DNA of 64,000 bases, taken from NCBI RefSeq assembly GCF_026262505.1, contig NC_067206.1, forward strand, positions 12,830,205 through 12,894,204. Reading direction: 5' to 3'. The translations under genes and the position numbers were made by a program. The notes under the pieces are model-generated. The model did not search any database. It saw nothing but the letters and a program-made list of their open reading frames with translations, and was not told the origin of the DNA. Positions 40,622 through 48,669 of the stretch are shown piece after piece. The first letter of the stretch is position 1; each line of letters begins with the position of its first letter. This stretch comes from Trichomonas vaginalis G3 (taxonomy: Eukaryota; Parabasalia; Trichomonadida; Trichomonadidae).

Positions 40622-40646
40622 ATAAAAGGTTTTTATTCTATATGAA

Positions 40647-41129
40647 ATGAGAAGCAAATCCATCTTAGCTGGTGCCGTTAATGTTCCAATTGAACCAACA
40701 TCAAATGTTGACTCACGAACGACAAACAATATTGTCATAAAGAACTATAGTTCGGAGTGTTTGAAAGAAAAAGAACCAGAACTGAAATCCGTGAATTTAA
40801 ACTCAGCTTCAAACGCTAACGCTACATCAGATGTTAAGTTAGAGTATCCACCACTGGACCAAATTCTTTCAAGAGAAGCCAACGACAACCCTTACATAAA
40901 TGTTCAAACAAATCCTTCAGATAACGTAGACCATTACCTTCTTCAGTTATATCAAACAATTTTACTCAAAGACGATAAGAAGCTTTTGACAAATCTTATA
41001 AGCAAGAACCAAATAATTCTAACAAAGGAGGACCTTGAAAATGTTATATCACGAATAACAGGGAAACAATGTGTCATTGACTATCTCGACCCTGAAATCG
41101 AATGCTGTGGTCAAACGCCACATTCATGA
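40647..41129 (+). CDS. Conserved Polinton protein, type 2, 160 aa
   Basis: The N-terminal half is low-complexity (Ser/Asn/Thr-rich). The C-terminal half is helical (DNVDHYLLQLYQTILLKDDK, ILTKEDLENVISRITGKQCV) and ends with ECCG. The type 1 gene at 53637-54323 has the same layout, also with a CCG after an acidic stretch, so the two are homologues of unknown function. A short open frame of 44 codons begins at 41126. Confidence 0.5.
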   Translation: MRSKSILAGAVNVPIEPTSNVDSRTTNNIVIKNYSSECLKEKEPELKSVNLNSASNANATSDVKLEYPPLDQILSREANDNPYINVQTNPSDNVDHYLLQLYQTILLKDDKKLLTNLISKNQIILTKEDLENVISRITGKQCVIDYLDPEIECCGQTPHS

Positions 41130-41275
41130 AAATAGGTAACATCCGCATCATTGAAACACCAGGAACTACAGGAGTTGAGTTTAAGTATAAATATTCGAAC
41201 GAGTATACAAAACTTTCAACAGAATATAAACTTTGTTTGAAATATGTTTTAGTAAATTAAAGCAATTTGTAATAT

Positions 41276-41527
41276 CTATTCCAAAACTTCTTCAACAGTA
41301 TCGAACTCATCTTCATAATGCAAACCTAATCTTATTGACTTGGTGCAGTTCTCACTAACACAATATAGCGCTTTGCGCTCGGCGCCTTTGACGCCTTTTT
41401 CTGTTCTCTTGACTGACATAACTAACTCATTTGTTTCATCAAACAGCAACAACCAAAGTTCATGACCTAATACATAACATTCATACTTTATATTTTTAGC
41501 TCTGAGTTCTCTTGTAAGCTGTTGCAT
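41276..41527 (-). CDS. Unknown Polinton type 2 protein, 83 aa
   Basis: MQQLTRELRAKNIKYECYVL start with ATTAAATG. The segment KGVKGAERKAL is encoded by a GC-rich double hairpin (41367-41395). The acidic end is EDEFDTVEEVLE. It overlaps the 3-prime end of the gene at 41488-42264 by 40 bp. No family recognised. Confidence 0.45.
   Translation of the reverse strand: MQQLTRELRAKNIKYECYVLGHELWLLLFDETNELVMSVKRTEKGVKGAERKALYCVSENCTKSIRLGLHYEDEFDTVEEVLE
41367..41395 (-). repeat. GC-rich double hairpin inside a reading frame
   Basis: Minus strand GGCGTCAAAGGCGCC then GAGCGCAAAGCGCT: two stems with AAA loops in an AT-rich gene, frame kept open. Confidence 0.6.
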
Positions 41528-42264
41528 TTAATATTTTCTAAAAAGTCTACTTCAACAGTCATTCGCACTGGTGCCTTCAGTTCTACAGGCTCGCCTTGAA
41601 AGTCAACAAGTCTGAATTGCATGTCTTTCAAATTATGAGGACTAATGCGAACCCATTTACCTAAATGAGTTGCTATGACAGGAACGTTTGGAATGAACAT
41701 TGAATTGACTGCATAACAGAAAGATTTATATTCTACTGAACCTTTACTATTAACTCCTGAAATGCCTGTGACATTAGCTATTTTTGACTCAATGTATAAA
41801 CAATTGCCATAACATACGTATGGAACAGATTTCATCTCAATCGTTTTGTCAAAACTTTTCAAAGGAAATGTCATATGGTATGCTCCCAGAAGCAATTGTA
41901 CTCTATGACTCATTCGTGTTATCTTAAACTCCTTCGCATAACTGAACTTCAAAACTCCTGCAATAAGTTTAACATTCATTAAGTTTTCTTCGTTCTCCTT
42001 GTTTATTGTAGTATTTATGAGCGCATTTAACACTCCAGCTAATGTTTCCATCTTATATTCTACATTATTGTGAAATCTTATTTCGTGCTTCTTTCCATCT
42101 ATTTCAAGCTCCATGAAATCTGTTTCGTCAGTTATAACGAATGAAGCGATAGTATTGAAGTCAACAACTCTGAAAGCAAGCGCTTCATTCTGTAGACCTA
42201 AGTTTGTTTGTAGCTTTACTGTCCCGTATTCGTTTGGGTCTGTACTTTGCAAATAGAACAACAT
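41488..42264 (-). CDS. Putative Polinton type 2 minor capsid (penton-like) protein
   Basis: 258 residues, beta-rich throughout: MLFYLQSTDPNEYGTVKLQT start, HRVQLLLGAYHM in the middle, and near the end ISPHNLKDMQFRLVDFQGEP then a hydrophobic strand. The last pattern recurs in the type 1 gene at 54820-55553 (SNIKFRITDLFDCDLEF). The shared design and the location among virion genes suggest a single jelly-roll minor capsid protein; no search was run. It diverges from the fibre gene at 42282 by only 17 bp. Confidence 0.5.
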   Translation of the reverse strand: MLFYLQSTDPNEYGTVKLQTNLGLQNEALAFRVVDFNTIASFVITDETDFMELEIDGKKHEIRFHNNVEYKMETLAGVLNALINTTINKENEENLMNVKLIAGVLKFSYAKEFKITRMSHRVQLLLGAYHMTFPLKSFDKTIEMKSVPYVCYGNCLYIESKIANVTGISGVNSKGSVEYKSFCYAVNSMFIPNVPVIATHLGKWVRISPHNLKDMQFRLVDFQGEPVELKAPVRMTVEVDFLENIKCNSLQENSELKI

Positions 42265-42281
42265 TTTATTCTCATTAAAAT

Positions 42282-44213
42282 ATGACTATTGCTGCATATG
42301 CGTATGAAGCTGACAGAGCTAAACGTTTATATTTTGGTCAATACTCTCTCACACTTACTGACAAATATATTGTTATTTCTGATGGAAATACTGAGAAATA
42401 CATAACATGGAAGGACTATGAAAAGTTTGACCCTATTTTAACTCCATGTACAATGCCATTCATTGTAAATGGTGAAGTTGTCATGAAGAACGACACAACA
42501 GTATATAAGTCTGTTCATGAAGCGTTAGAATATATGTTGAATTATAATCCCGAAAGATTTGACCCAAGCACTACACCATGTGCAATGCCTTTTATTAAGG
42601 ACGGTGAAATCGTAAGAGTTCCGAATTCAACGGTTTATACTGCTGTTCAAAACAGTTTACAAAACATTTTAGCGAATATCTTTAATTCAGAAACTACAGA
42701 AATAAAATTACCGTATATAACAGATGCTAAAGAAATTAAATCAAAAACGACAACATTATTTACGTCACTTAATGATTTAATGACTTATATCATTAATATT
42801 CCTGCACCAACTACAGCATTTGATCCAAACTCGACGGTTTGCAGTGTACCTTTCATAAAGGACAGTTCAGTAATTGTTTTAAGGGATTCAACAGTTAATG
42901 AATCATTAAAGGCGTCATTAATGAAAATCATTGATTTTAACTCATTCATGAATACATATAATTCATTCATTAATGTTTCATATGCTTCTAAAGAAGGTGA
43001 GCCAAAAACTATCGATAAAGCGGTGTATGAAATAAAAGCATCAACGACGAAATTGAATTCGTTAACTTTTGACGGTGATAGTTTCGTTAATGACATAACA
43101 TCGGGGAAAACAATTTTAACGAAAGAATATTTAAAATCTCATGTTAGTGAGTTCGTTGAAATTGAAAAAGAAGGTGGAATTAAGTTCGATCCACTGAATT
43201 TCATTTTCAGCTTAGCGAATGCGGGTATTAGTTTTGCTGAATGGACAACTATACAGAGTGAAATAAATGCAATATGGACGTTTTTGGGGTCAAAAGCGGG
43301 AATGGGTGAGCTTGTAAATGCTGCAAGAACATTAGGTGAAACAGGAAATTTTGTAGATGGTTTTAAAAGACTTGTTTCAAATGTTTTAACAAACACAAAG
43401 AAATTATTTAGATATACCATACATAACGGACGGATTTTCGAACAGGTAGCAACAAACCCTCCGGTTATGGCTGCGTTGATGATGGTTAGAGATATAAAAC
43501 CACGTAACGACGGGAACGAAGAACATGAACAACAGAGCCCAACGGGCTCAGAGCCACATAGTGGCGAGGATACTGGTCGGGTTATTCAAGACATTAAAAA
43601 CGTGTATCCTGAAGTTATTGATTTATTTAGAGGAGTTAATGATTCAATTTCAAAACATTCTATAACCCTCGATGAAGAGAATAAATTAACAGATTATATA
43701 TTCGTCATTATTGCAGAATTAATGAAGAGAATAAATGAAAAAGGAATTGGTGATATCATTAATGTCAGCGATGTAATGATGAAAAGAAATTTTGACTCAT
43801 TATTTACAAAACCGAAAACAGAATATAGTCTTTATGACGTAATTACCGAATTAATGAAAAAGATTAATGATAATAAGAGTTCTGGCGGAAGAGTTGAATT
43901 AGAAGTGAATGATGTTAATGAGAAATTAGCCGAAAAAGCAGATAAAAATGAGCTTTTAGCTCTGAGTGATAAAGTCAAGAACCACGTTCATTATATAACT
44001 TCAGACGAACAGATTATAACGGACTACCATGGATATTTAACACGAAGTGATGAAGTGAAGACGGAAGACCCCAATGAAAGAAGATATAAATACATTCGTG
44101 CTAAAGGTTATGACATAAGCTGTACTGTACAGTATGACACGGGTAAAGCACCAGAAGCATTTAGTTATAACGATGAAATTTATGCCTCTACTTTCTCTGT
44201 TAAAGGTGTATAG
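42282..44213 (+). CDS. Polinton type 2 fibre-like protein, 643 aa
   Basis: The N-terminus AAYAYEADRAKRLYFGQYSL resembles that of the type 1 fibre at 55579, suggesting a shared virion-anchor domain. Then come about four repeats of roughly 45 residues starting FDPxxTPCxMPFI and ending in STVYxxVxxSL (residues about 48-220). A long helical/coiled-coil part and an acidic linker containing a GC-rich hairpin insert (43535-43569) follow, then EKADKNELLALSDKVKNHVH as in phage tail fibres. Likely an attachment fibre of the virus-like particle. Confidence 0.6.
   Translation: MTIAAYAYEADRAKRLYFGQYSLTLTDKYIVISDGNTEKYITWKDYEKFDPILTPCTMPFIVNGEVVMKNDTTVYKSVHEALEYMLNYNPERFDPSTTPCAMPFIKDGEIVRVPNSTVYTAVQNSLQNILANIFNSETTEIKLPYITDAKEIKSKTTTLFTSLNDLMTYIINIPAPTTAFDPNSTVCSVPFIKDSSVIVLRDSTVNESLKASLMKIIDFNSFMNTYNSFINVSYASKEGEPKTIDKAVYEIKASTTKLNSLTFDGDSFVNDITSGKTILTKEYLKSHVSEFVEIEKEGGIKFDPLNFIFSLANAGISFAEWTTIQSEINAIWTFLGSKAGMGELVNAARTLGETGNFVDGFKRLVSNVLTNTKKLFRYTIHNGRIFEQVATNPPVMAALMMVRDIKPRNDGNEEHEQQSPTGSEPHSGEDTGRVIQDIKNVYPEVIDLFRGVNDSISKHSITLDEENKLTDYIFVIIAELMKRINEKGIGDIINVSDVMMKRNFDSLFTKPKTEYSLYDVITELMKKINDNKSSGGRVELEVNDVNEKLAEKADKNELLALSDKVKNHVHYITSDEQIITDYHGYLTRSDEVKTEDPNERRYKYIRAKGYDISCTVQYDTGKAPEAFSYNDEIYASTFSVKGV
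43535..43569 (+). repeat. GC-rich double hairpin inside the fibre frame
   Basis: GAGCCCAACGGGCTC then GCCACATAGTGGC and GAGG: two stems, frame kept open, encoding SPTGSEPHSGED. Confidence 0.6.
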
Positions 44214-44230
44214 TTGAACCAAGATTTACT

Positions 44231-44770
44231 TTGAGAGTTAAGTCAAAAATAACGTTTGAAGATGCTATTAAAAGTAAAGCTGACAAAGTTGAACTCGAAG
44301 CAACGAACAAAGTTTTGAAATCTCATAAACACAACATCTCCGATATAAATGAACTTCAAGCTACATTAGACAGTAAAGCCGACAAGAACCATACACATAA
44401 ATCCTTCACTACTGTTAGAGCAGACGACATAATATTGAACTATACCCTTGGTTCAAGTGCACCATTAGAAAATCCAAGTACAAGCGTAAAAGATACACTA
44501 AACTCCTTAAATAACAAATGTATGAATATCGAAGGTCATGTCAGAAACTTTGAAACACATGAACTACCAGCAATGTTAGAGAAGAAAGCAGACAAGAACC
44601 ATACACATACAAGTTTTACAACTGTTGCTATAGAAAGTATTGAAGGAACGGTTGAAGAACCTGATGGGGATGTATTATATTGTAAACCTCCTAACTTTCC
44701 ACAAGGTTTAACATCGGAGGAAAACATAACGACGATGAAAACATTAGATGTAAAGATGTTTATGTCATGA
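44231..44770 (+). CDS. Phage-like tail-fibre segment, type 2
   Basis: 179 residues with tail-fibre repeats: KSKADKVELEATNKVLKSHK, SKADKNHTHKSFTT and KKADKNHTHTSFTT. KADxxHTH repeats are typical of trimeric phage fibres. It follows the large fibre frame by 17 bp on the same strand and overlaps the next frame by four bases. It may be a separate fibre protein or part of a broken longer gene. Confidence 0.55.
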   Translation: MRVKSKITFEDAIKSKADKVELEATNKVLKSHKHNISDINELQATLDSKADKNHTHKSFTTVRADDIILNYTLGSSAPLENPSTSVKDTLNSLNNKCMNIEGHVRNFETHELPAMLEKKADKNHTHTSFTTVAIESIEGTVEEPDGDVLYCKPPNFPQGLTSEENITTMKTLDVKMFMS

Positions 44771-45297
44771 AGGATGAACATATATTAAATTCACTGCTCA
44801 AAGATTTATATGACAAGAAGGCTGACAAAACAGAGCTTCAAACATTAAAGACTGAAATACTTCAAACATTATATCCTGCAGGCTCTATTATTACGTCAAT
44901 GAACTCAATAAATCCAGCAACAGTTCTGGTTTCGGTACGTGGGAGCAGATTGTAGATAAATTCTTATACTGTGCGAACTCTTCAAAGCAAACAGGTGGTT
45001 CGAAGAAAATTAAAGAAGCAAACCTTCCACCGCACACTCATACAGGAACTACAAAACACAACAGGTAGTCATTCACATTCAATAACAAAAAGAGGTTATA
45101 CAAATCTTGCAGCAGGTTCGGATAGACAGGGAATGCATAGATATGATATTTCAAGTGACCCAGTAGATTCAAGCACAGGTATTTTCTGTGGAACCACAGG
45201 AAATCATTCACACACTTTCACAACAAATCCAACAGGCTCGGGTGAAGATTATATGCCACCATTTGTGACTATATTCGCATGGTACCGCGTTCAATGA
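44767..45297 (+). pseudogene. Phage tail-collar fibre tip, type 2, broken
   Basis: Coiled-coil start (YDKKADKTELQTLKTEILQT), then YPAGSIITSM, the tail-collar entry motif. The end carries GSHSHSI, GNHSHTFTTNPTG and YMPPFVTIFAWYR. This is the fold of phage short-tail-fibre tips that bind receptors. It appears broken once or twice. Integrase follows 60 bp downstream. Confidence 0.6.
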
Positions 45298-45357
45298 ACG
45301 CGCTTGAGCCTGCTTTGCGGACTTACCGTCTTGAATAAAATCTTTAACTTTACATAA

Positions 45358-46443
45358 ATGAGCTTGAAAGAAGTATTCGAACAACATCCATGGAGGTCAT
45401 TTAAGAAGTTCAATGAAGCTGCAAAGAGTCGGGGATTTACTAACAGAGCTGAAGTGAAAAGGTTCTTTGACAAAAATGTTGTACATCAAACAAAAATAAA
45501 CCCTTACGACTACTTTTTACCAATTTACTCCAACACTCTTGACGCATACCAATTTGACACTCTCATTCAAAGCAGAAAAGGAGGACATAAACCATTCCTC
45601 ATCTTCATAAATGTTAACACTCGTAAAGCATATGCATATCCAATGAAAAATAAAGGAACTCGTGAAGTGTTAAGAGTTTTACAAAAGTTTGTAGCAGAAC
45701 ATAGCCCAAGTATTTTAACATCAGACCAAGACGGTGCATACCTCAGCAACGAAATCACAGAATTTCTCATTAAGCATAACATAACTCACTACACTACTGA
45801 AGACCATAACCATAACATACTCGGCATCATAAACCGCTTCATAAGGACTCTCAGAGATTTAAATCAAGAGCGAGACTTTACCGAAGAAACAATGAAACAT
45901 TTCATCGAAGTTTACAATTCCTCAACACATTCTACAACAGGACATACACCAAATTCAATGACACAACAACAAGAAGAAAAGTATATACAAAAGAAACTAA
46001 GTCAAACACAAAATATCAGAAATTCAACAAAATTTACCCTCATTCCTGGTACAAAAGTTCGTGTAGTTCTTGACGACAAACCGTTGACAAAGAAACGTTT
46101 AAGGTTAAGTAGAAACTATTATATCGTAGACTCTACACAAGGTAATGGATATCTTATAAAAGCTGCTGACGACTCCATAGCATTTTACCCTCGACATAAA
46201 TTAGTCGAAAGTAGTAATGGCAAACTTGCTGAAACCATTGACGAAGCAAAGCGAGGAGTGGTTATTGAAATACTTGACTACAACATAAACGATGACACTT
46301 ATAAAGTAAGATATGAAGGAGGCGTTGAAGATGTTATACCATCTAAGAACTTGAGAGAATCTAAACCAACTCATCTGGGACCATTAGAGCGGGAGTACTG
46401 GAAAGATAAAAACATGCCAGAAAGAATAAGAAAATTCTTCTAA
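45358..46443 (+). CDS. Polinton type 2 integrase
   Basis: 361 residues, looks whole. The retrovirus-like integrase core has YQFDTLI (D67), LTSDQDGAYLS (about 120-130) and the helix ILGIINRFIRTLRDL (about 155-170), followed by HSTTGHTPNSM. The C-terminal part has two small-barrel segments (GTKVRVVLDD; GVVIEILDYNINDDTYKVRYEG), the second like a chromo or SH3 barrel. It joins the element to the chromosome. It is clearly different from the type 1 integrase, with a shorter N-terminus. It starts with CATAAATG and converges on the gene at 46525 with a hairpin between. Confidence 0.85.
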   Translation: MSLKEVFEQHPWRSFKKFNEAAKSRGFTNRAEVKRFFDKNVVHQTKINPYDYFLPIYSNTLDAYQFDTLIQSRKGGHKPFLIFINVNTRKAYAYPMKNKGTREVLRVLQKFVAEHSPSILTSDQDGAYLSNEITEFLIKHNITHYTTEDHNHNILGIINRFIRTLRDLNQERDFTEETMKHFIEVYNSSTHSTTGHTPNSMTQQQEEKYIQKKLSQTQNIRNSTKFTLIPGTKVRVVLDDKPLTKKRLRLSRNYYIVDSTQGNGYLIKAADDSIAFYPRHKLVESSNGKLAETIDEAKRGVVIEILDYNINDDTYKVRYEGGVEDVIPSKNLRESKPTHLGPLEREYWKDKNMPERIRKFF

Positions 46444-46482
46444 ACTTTTTCGTTGGATGTAAATCAGACAAAAATATAATTT

Positions 46483-46530
46483 AGGTGAAGAGGTGAGATT
46501 TCACCTGTTTTCTCACCTCTTTTTTCACCT
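46483..46530. terminator. AGGTGA/TCACCT hairpin between convergent genes
   Basis: AGGTGAAGAGGTGAGATTTC followed by CACCT repeats, lying between the 3-prime ends of integrase (46443) and the minus-strand gene ending at 46525. The position is that expected of a bidirectional terminator. Confidence 0.45.
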
Positions 46531-47019
46531 CTTGAACTTTTTATAACATTCGGTCATAACTTCATCAATTTCATTTAAATCACGATTTAAAAACTCATTG
46601 ACTTCATCTTCAACCGTGTCATCTTGTAATAAGAATATTTTCTTTAGTTTCATGTCAACATCCCGAACAGCACAAAGGATAAAATCATATTCATTTCTTC
46701 CGTTAAACATACTTTTTCTTTCTCGTTCATCGTTAAATAAATTATTGAAAATATAAACAGCGGTGTAAAAGTTATGTACTGTGTTAAATGTTGAAGCTTC
46801 ACCTATTTTAGATTTTAGGATTCTTTTAGTAAGTAAATTGTTATCGTTCTTTCTCTTTTCCTTATCGTTCATGTCGAATCTGTCGAACCACATATCCTGT
46901 ATTTCATCGAATTTACGAACTATAGAATCCGTCATTTCCCTGGTTAATGAGGGGTAATCATTATTAATTTTTTCATATAATTTGTCCATATGATTTTCAT
47001 CGACGTTTCCGGAAAGCAT
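46525..47019 (-). CDS. Unknown Polinton type 2 protein, 164 aa
   Basis: Acidic, helical protein (MLSGNVDENHMDKLYEKINN; EYDFILCAVRDVDMKLKKIF; DEVNEFLNRDLNEIDEVM). No family recognised. It starts with ATTAAATG. It is followed by a hairpin motif and the next minus-strand gene. Confidence 0.5.
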   Translation of the reverse strand: MLSGNVDENHMDKLYEKINNDYPSLTREMTDSIVRKFDEIQDMWFDRFDMNDKEKRKNDNNLLTKRILKSKIGEASTFNTVHNFYTAVYIFNNLFNDERERKSMFNGRNEYDFILCAVRDVDMKLKKIFLLQDDTVEDEVNEFLNRDLNEIDEVMTECYKKFKR

Positions 47020-47098
47020 TTAATTAAAGCAAAAATATATTATAGGTGAAGAGGTGAGATGTCACCCGTTTTCTCACCTGTTTTCTCACCCCAGTTTT

Positions 47099-47290
47099 TC
47101 ACAAGCGTTTTACATGAATTGTACGATGTATATTTGAAATCCTAAACAATTTCGTAGCTTCTATTTCTTCTGTCAGTATGTCAAAAGTTTTAACAATGCC
47201 GAAAGTTTCTTTATATTTCTTCTTGACGTCAGATAGAAGGAAATCGTCAGCAGTTGGATAGTTTTTGTTCAGAAATGCTAACATGTCCAT
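47099..47290 (-). CDS. Unknown Polinton type 2 protein, 63 aa
   Basis: Short frame MDMLAFLNKNYPTADDFLLS with a basic end (NIHRTIHVKRL). It overlaps the gene at 47278 by 13 bp. It could be a small regulator or a chance frame; tandem packing with neighbours favours a real gene. Confidence 0.4.
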   Translation of the reverse strand: MDMLAFLNKNYPTADDFLLSDVKKKYKETFGIVKTFDILTEEIEATKLFRISNIHRTIHVKRL

Positions 47291-48063
47291 TTTATTTTCT
47301 GCTGGCTTTTCTGCTTCTTTTTTAAGTCTGCATAGTCGTTTCGCATTCTTTCTATCTCTTTGACGGAGTAGTTATATTTCCTAATTGCTGCTTTACATTT
47401 AGAACATTGCGGATTCATTTTTGCGTTATATTCTGAAACCTTACCTGCTAAAACAACTAAGGCGTCAATGGTTTTCTTTAACTCAAAAGCAGTTGGTCTT
47501 ATCTGTTCGTTCCATATTTTACCTCTTCTATCTTTATCTCTTATCTGCCATACACATTCAGCAACTAACGAAACAAAGTTATCGTAGGTCTTAAACTCCC
47601 CGGATTTATATATGTCAGAAACATTCTTATATACCATGTCGCAATCTTTGTCCATAACTTTATGGTTGCAATGAAATCCTAGAAACTCATAGTTTACCTT
47701 TCGAATGAACTTCTTTATTTCTACTGAGTCAGTTGGTTTCACTTCTATTTCATCGAATTCAGGAATAGTTAGTTTTTGATGCTGAATTTCAGGTAGTTTA
47801 GGTAAATGGTCAATAATGTCCTGCATTTCATAAAGATACTGTTCATTTGTTTCATCTTTCGCACTACAGTCTAAATTACTTGTTAAAAGTTCTTGCTTTA
47901 TCTTCTGGATTTTTGTTTCGAAAGTATATGAAGAAGGAATGAAGCTTTTCATCTCTACTAACATAGATGTTGGATTCATGACTAACGAGTTTGGTGAAGT
48001 TGTTGTGGACAGAGTCCCGCCGTTCGCGGCTTGAATTGTTGTTGTGCCGATTGTTGAAATCAT
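47278..48063 (-). CDS. Unknown Polinton type 2 protein, 261 aa
   Basis: The N-terminal 35 residues are Thr/Ser-rich and include AANGGTLST, encoded by a GC-rich double hairpin (48005-48028). The rest is helical with Cys/His pairs (FHCNHKVMDKDCDM; NPQCSKCKAAIRKYN) that could bind zinc, and a Lys-rich coiled-coil end. No family recognised. Upstream lie the repeats at 48143-48528. Confidence 0.5.
   Translation of the reverse strand: MISTIGTTTIQAANGGTLSTTTSPNSLVMNPTSMLVEMKSFIPSSYTFETKIQKIKQELLTSNLDCSAKDETNEQYLYEMQDIIDHLPKLPEIQHQKLTIPEFDEIEVKPTDSVEIKKFIRKVNYEFLGFHCNHKVMDKDCDMVYKNVSDIYKSGEFKTYDNFVSLVAECVWQIRDKDRRGKIWNEQIRPTAFELKKTIDALVVLAGKVSEYNAKMNPQCSKCKAAIRKYNYSVKEIERMRNDYADLKKKQKSQQKIKWTC
48005..48028 (-). 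repeat. GC-rich double hairpin inside a reading frame
   Basis: Minus strand GCCGCGAACGGC then GGGACTCTGTCC: same design as the two inserts in the block III PolB gene, frame kept open. Confidence 0.6.
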
Positions 48064-48142
48064 ATCTTTACATACAAAATAAAAAAATAAATAAAAATAA
48101 AACTAACGTTATTTTTCTATCTTAAGGAAATTCATGAAAATT

Positions 48143-48178
48143 CAAGACCCTTTGGGTCTCGCCGCTTAGCGGCTGAGG
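48143..48178. repeat. GC-rich double hairpin, intergenic
   Basis: AGACCCTTTGGGTCT (48145-48159) and GCCGCTTAGCGGC (48161-48173) next to each other, followed by CTGAGG. It is the clearest example of the two-stem design. Confidence 0.7.
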
Positions 48179-48233
48179 TGAGAAATTAGGTGAAAAAAGA
48201 GGTGACATCTCACCTCTTCACCTATAATATATT
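48175..48233. repeat. AGGTGA/TCACCT palindromic motif
   Basis: Same motif as 37651-37699 and 46483-46530, here upstream of the 48063 gene and left of the 25-bp tandem repeats. Another copy at 48482-48528 closes the other side. Confidence 0.6.
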
Positions 48234-48249
48234 TTTGGTCATTTACACT

Positions 48250-48476
48250 CATTTACGAAGAAGTTATGACAAAGCATTTACGAAGAAGTTATGACAAAGC
48301 ATTTACGAAGAAGTTATGACAAAGCATTTACGAAGAAGTCATGACAAAGCATTTACGATGAAATCTTGACAAGGCATTTACGAAGAAGTTATGACAAAGC
48401 ATTTACGAAGAAGTTATGACAAAGCATTTACGAAGAAGTTATGACAAAGCATTTACGAAGAAGTTATGACAAAGTC
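48250..48476. repeat. 25-bp tandem repeat, about nine units
   Basis: ATTTACGAAGAAGTTATGAC plus AAAGC, repeated without spacers, with slight variation in the middle units. It is bracketed by the palindromic motif at 48175-48233 and 48482-48528. Because there are no unique spacers it is not a CRISPR array. Confidence 0.9.
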
Positions 48477-48669
48477 ATGAGGGTGAAAAATTAGGTGAAA
48501 AAACAGGTGATATCTCACCTCTTCACCTAAACATTATTTTTGGTCAAAGCTTCCACGAGAGAAAAGATTCCTCATTTGCTAAGGATTCCAAAAATGAAAA
48601 AATCGTTGATTTCGGCTGAGAAAAAACGGCAAAAACCCTTCTTCCACGGGAACAAAGAAATAAAGAAGA

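Larger units (their letters stand above)
37039..48540. mobile_element. Polinton block II, type 2
   Basis: The block holds capsid-like, ATPase, fibre and integrase genes of a lineage distinct from type 1; the two integrases are clearly different proteins. Order: small genes and capsid-like genes (minus), ATPase (plus), several divergent pairs, three fibre frames (plus), integrase (plus), three unknown genes (minus), then repeats. No PolB or helicase lies in this piece. Edges are inferred from where type 1 similarity stops (about 37038) and resumes (about 48541-48670). Most genes look whole, with a few breaks in the fibre region. Confidence 0.65.

Noticed and set aside
48250-48476. CRISPR-like array
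   Set aside because: Units are directly abutting with no unique spacers, and the host is a eukaryote; it is a plain tandem repeat.
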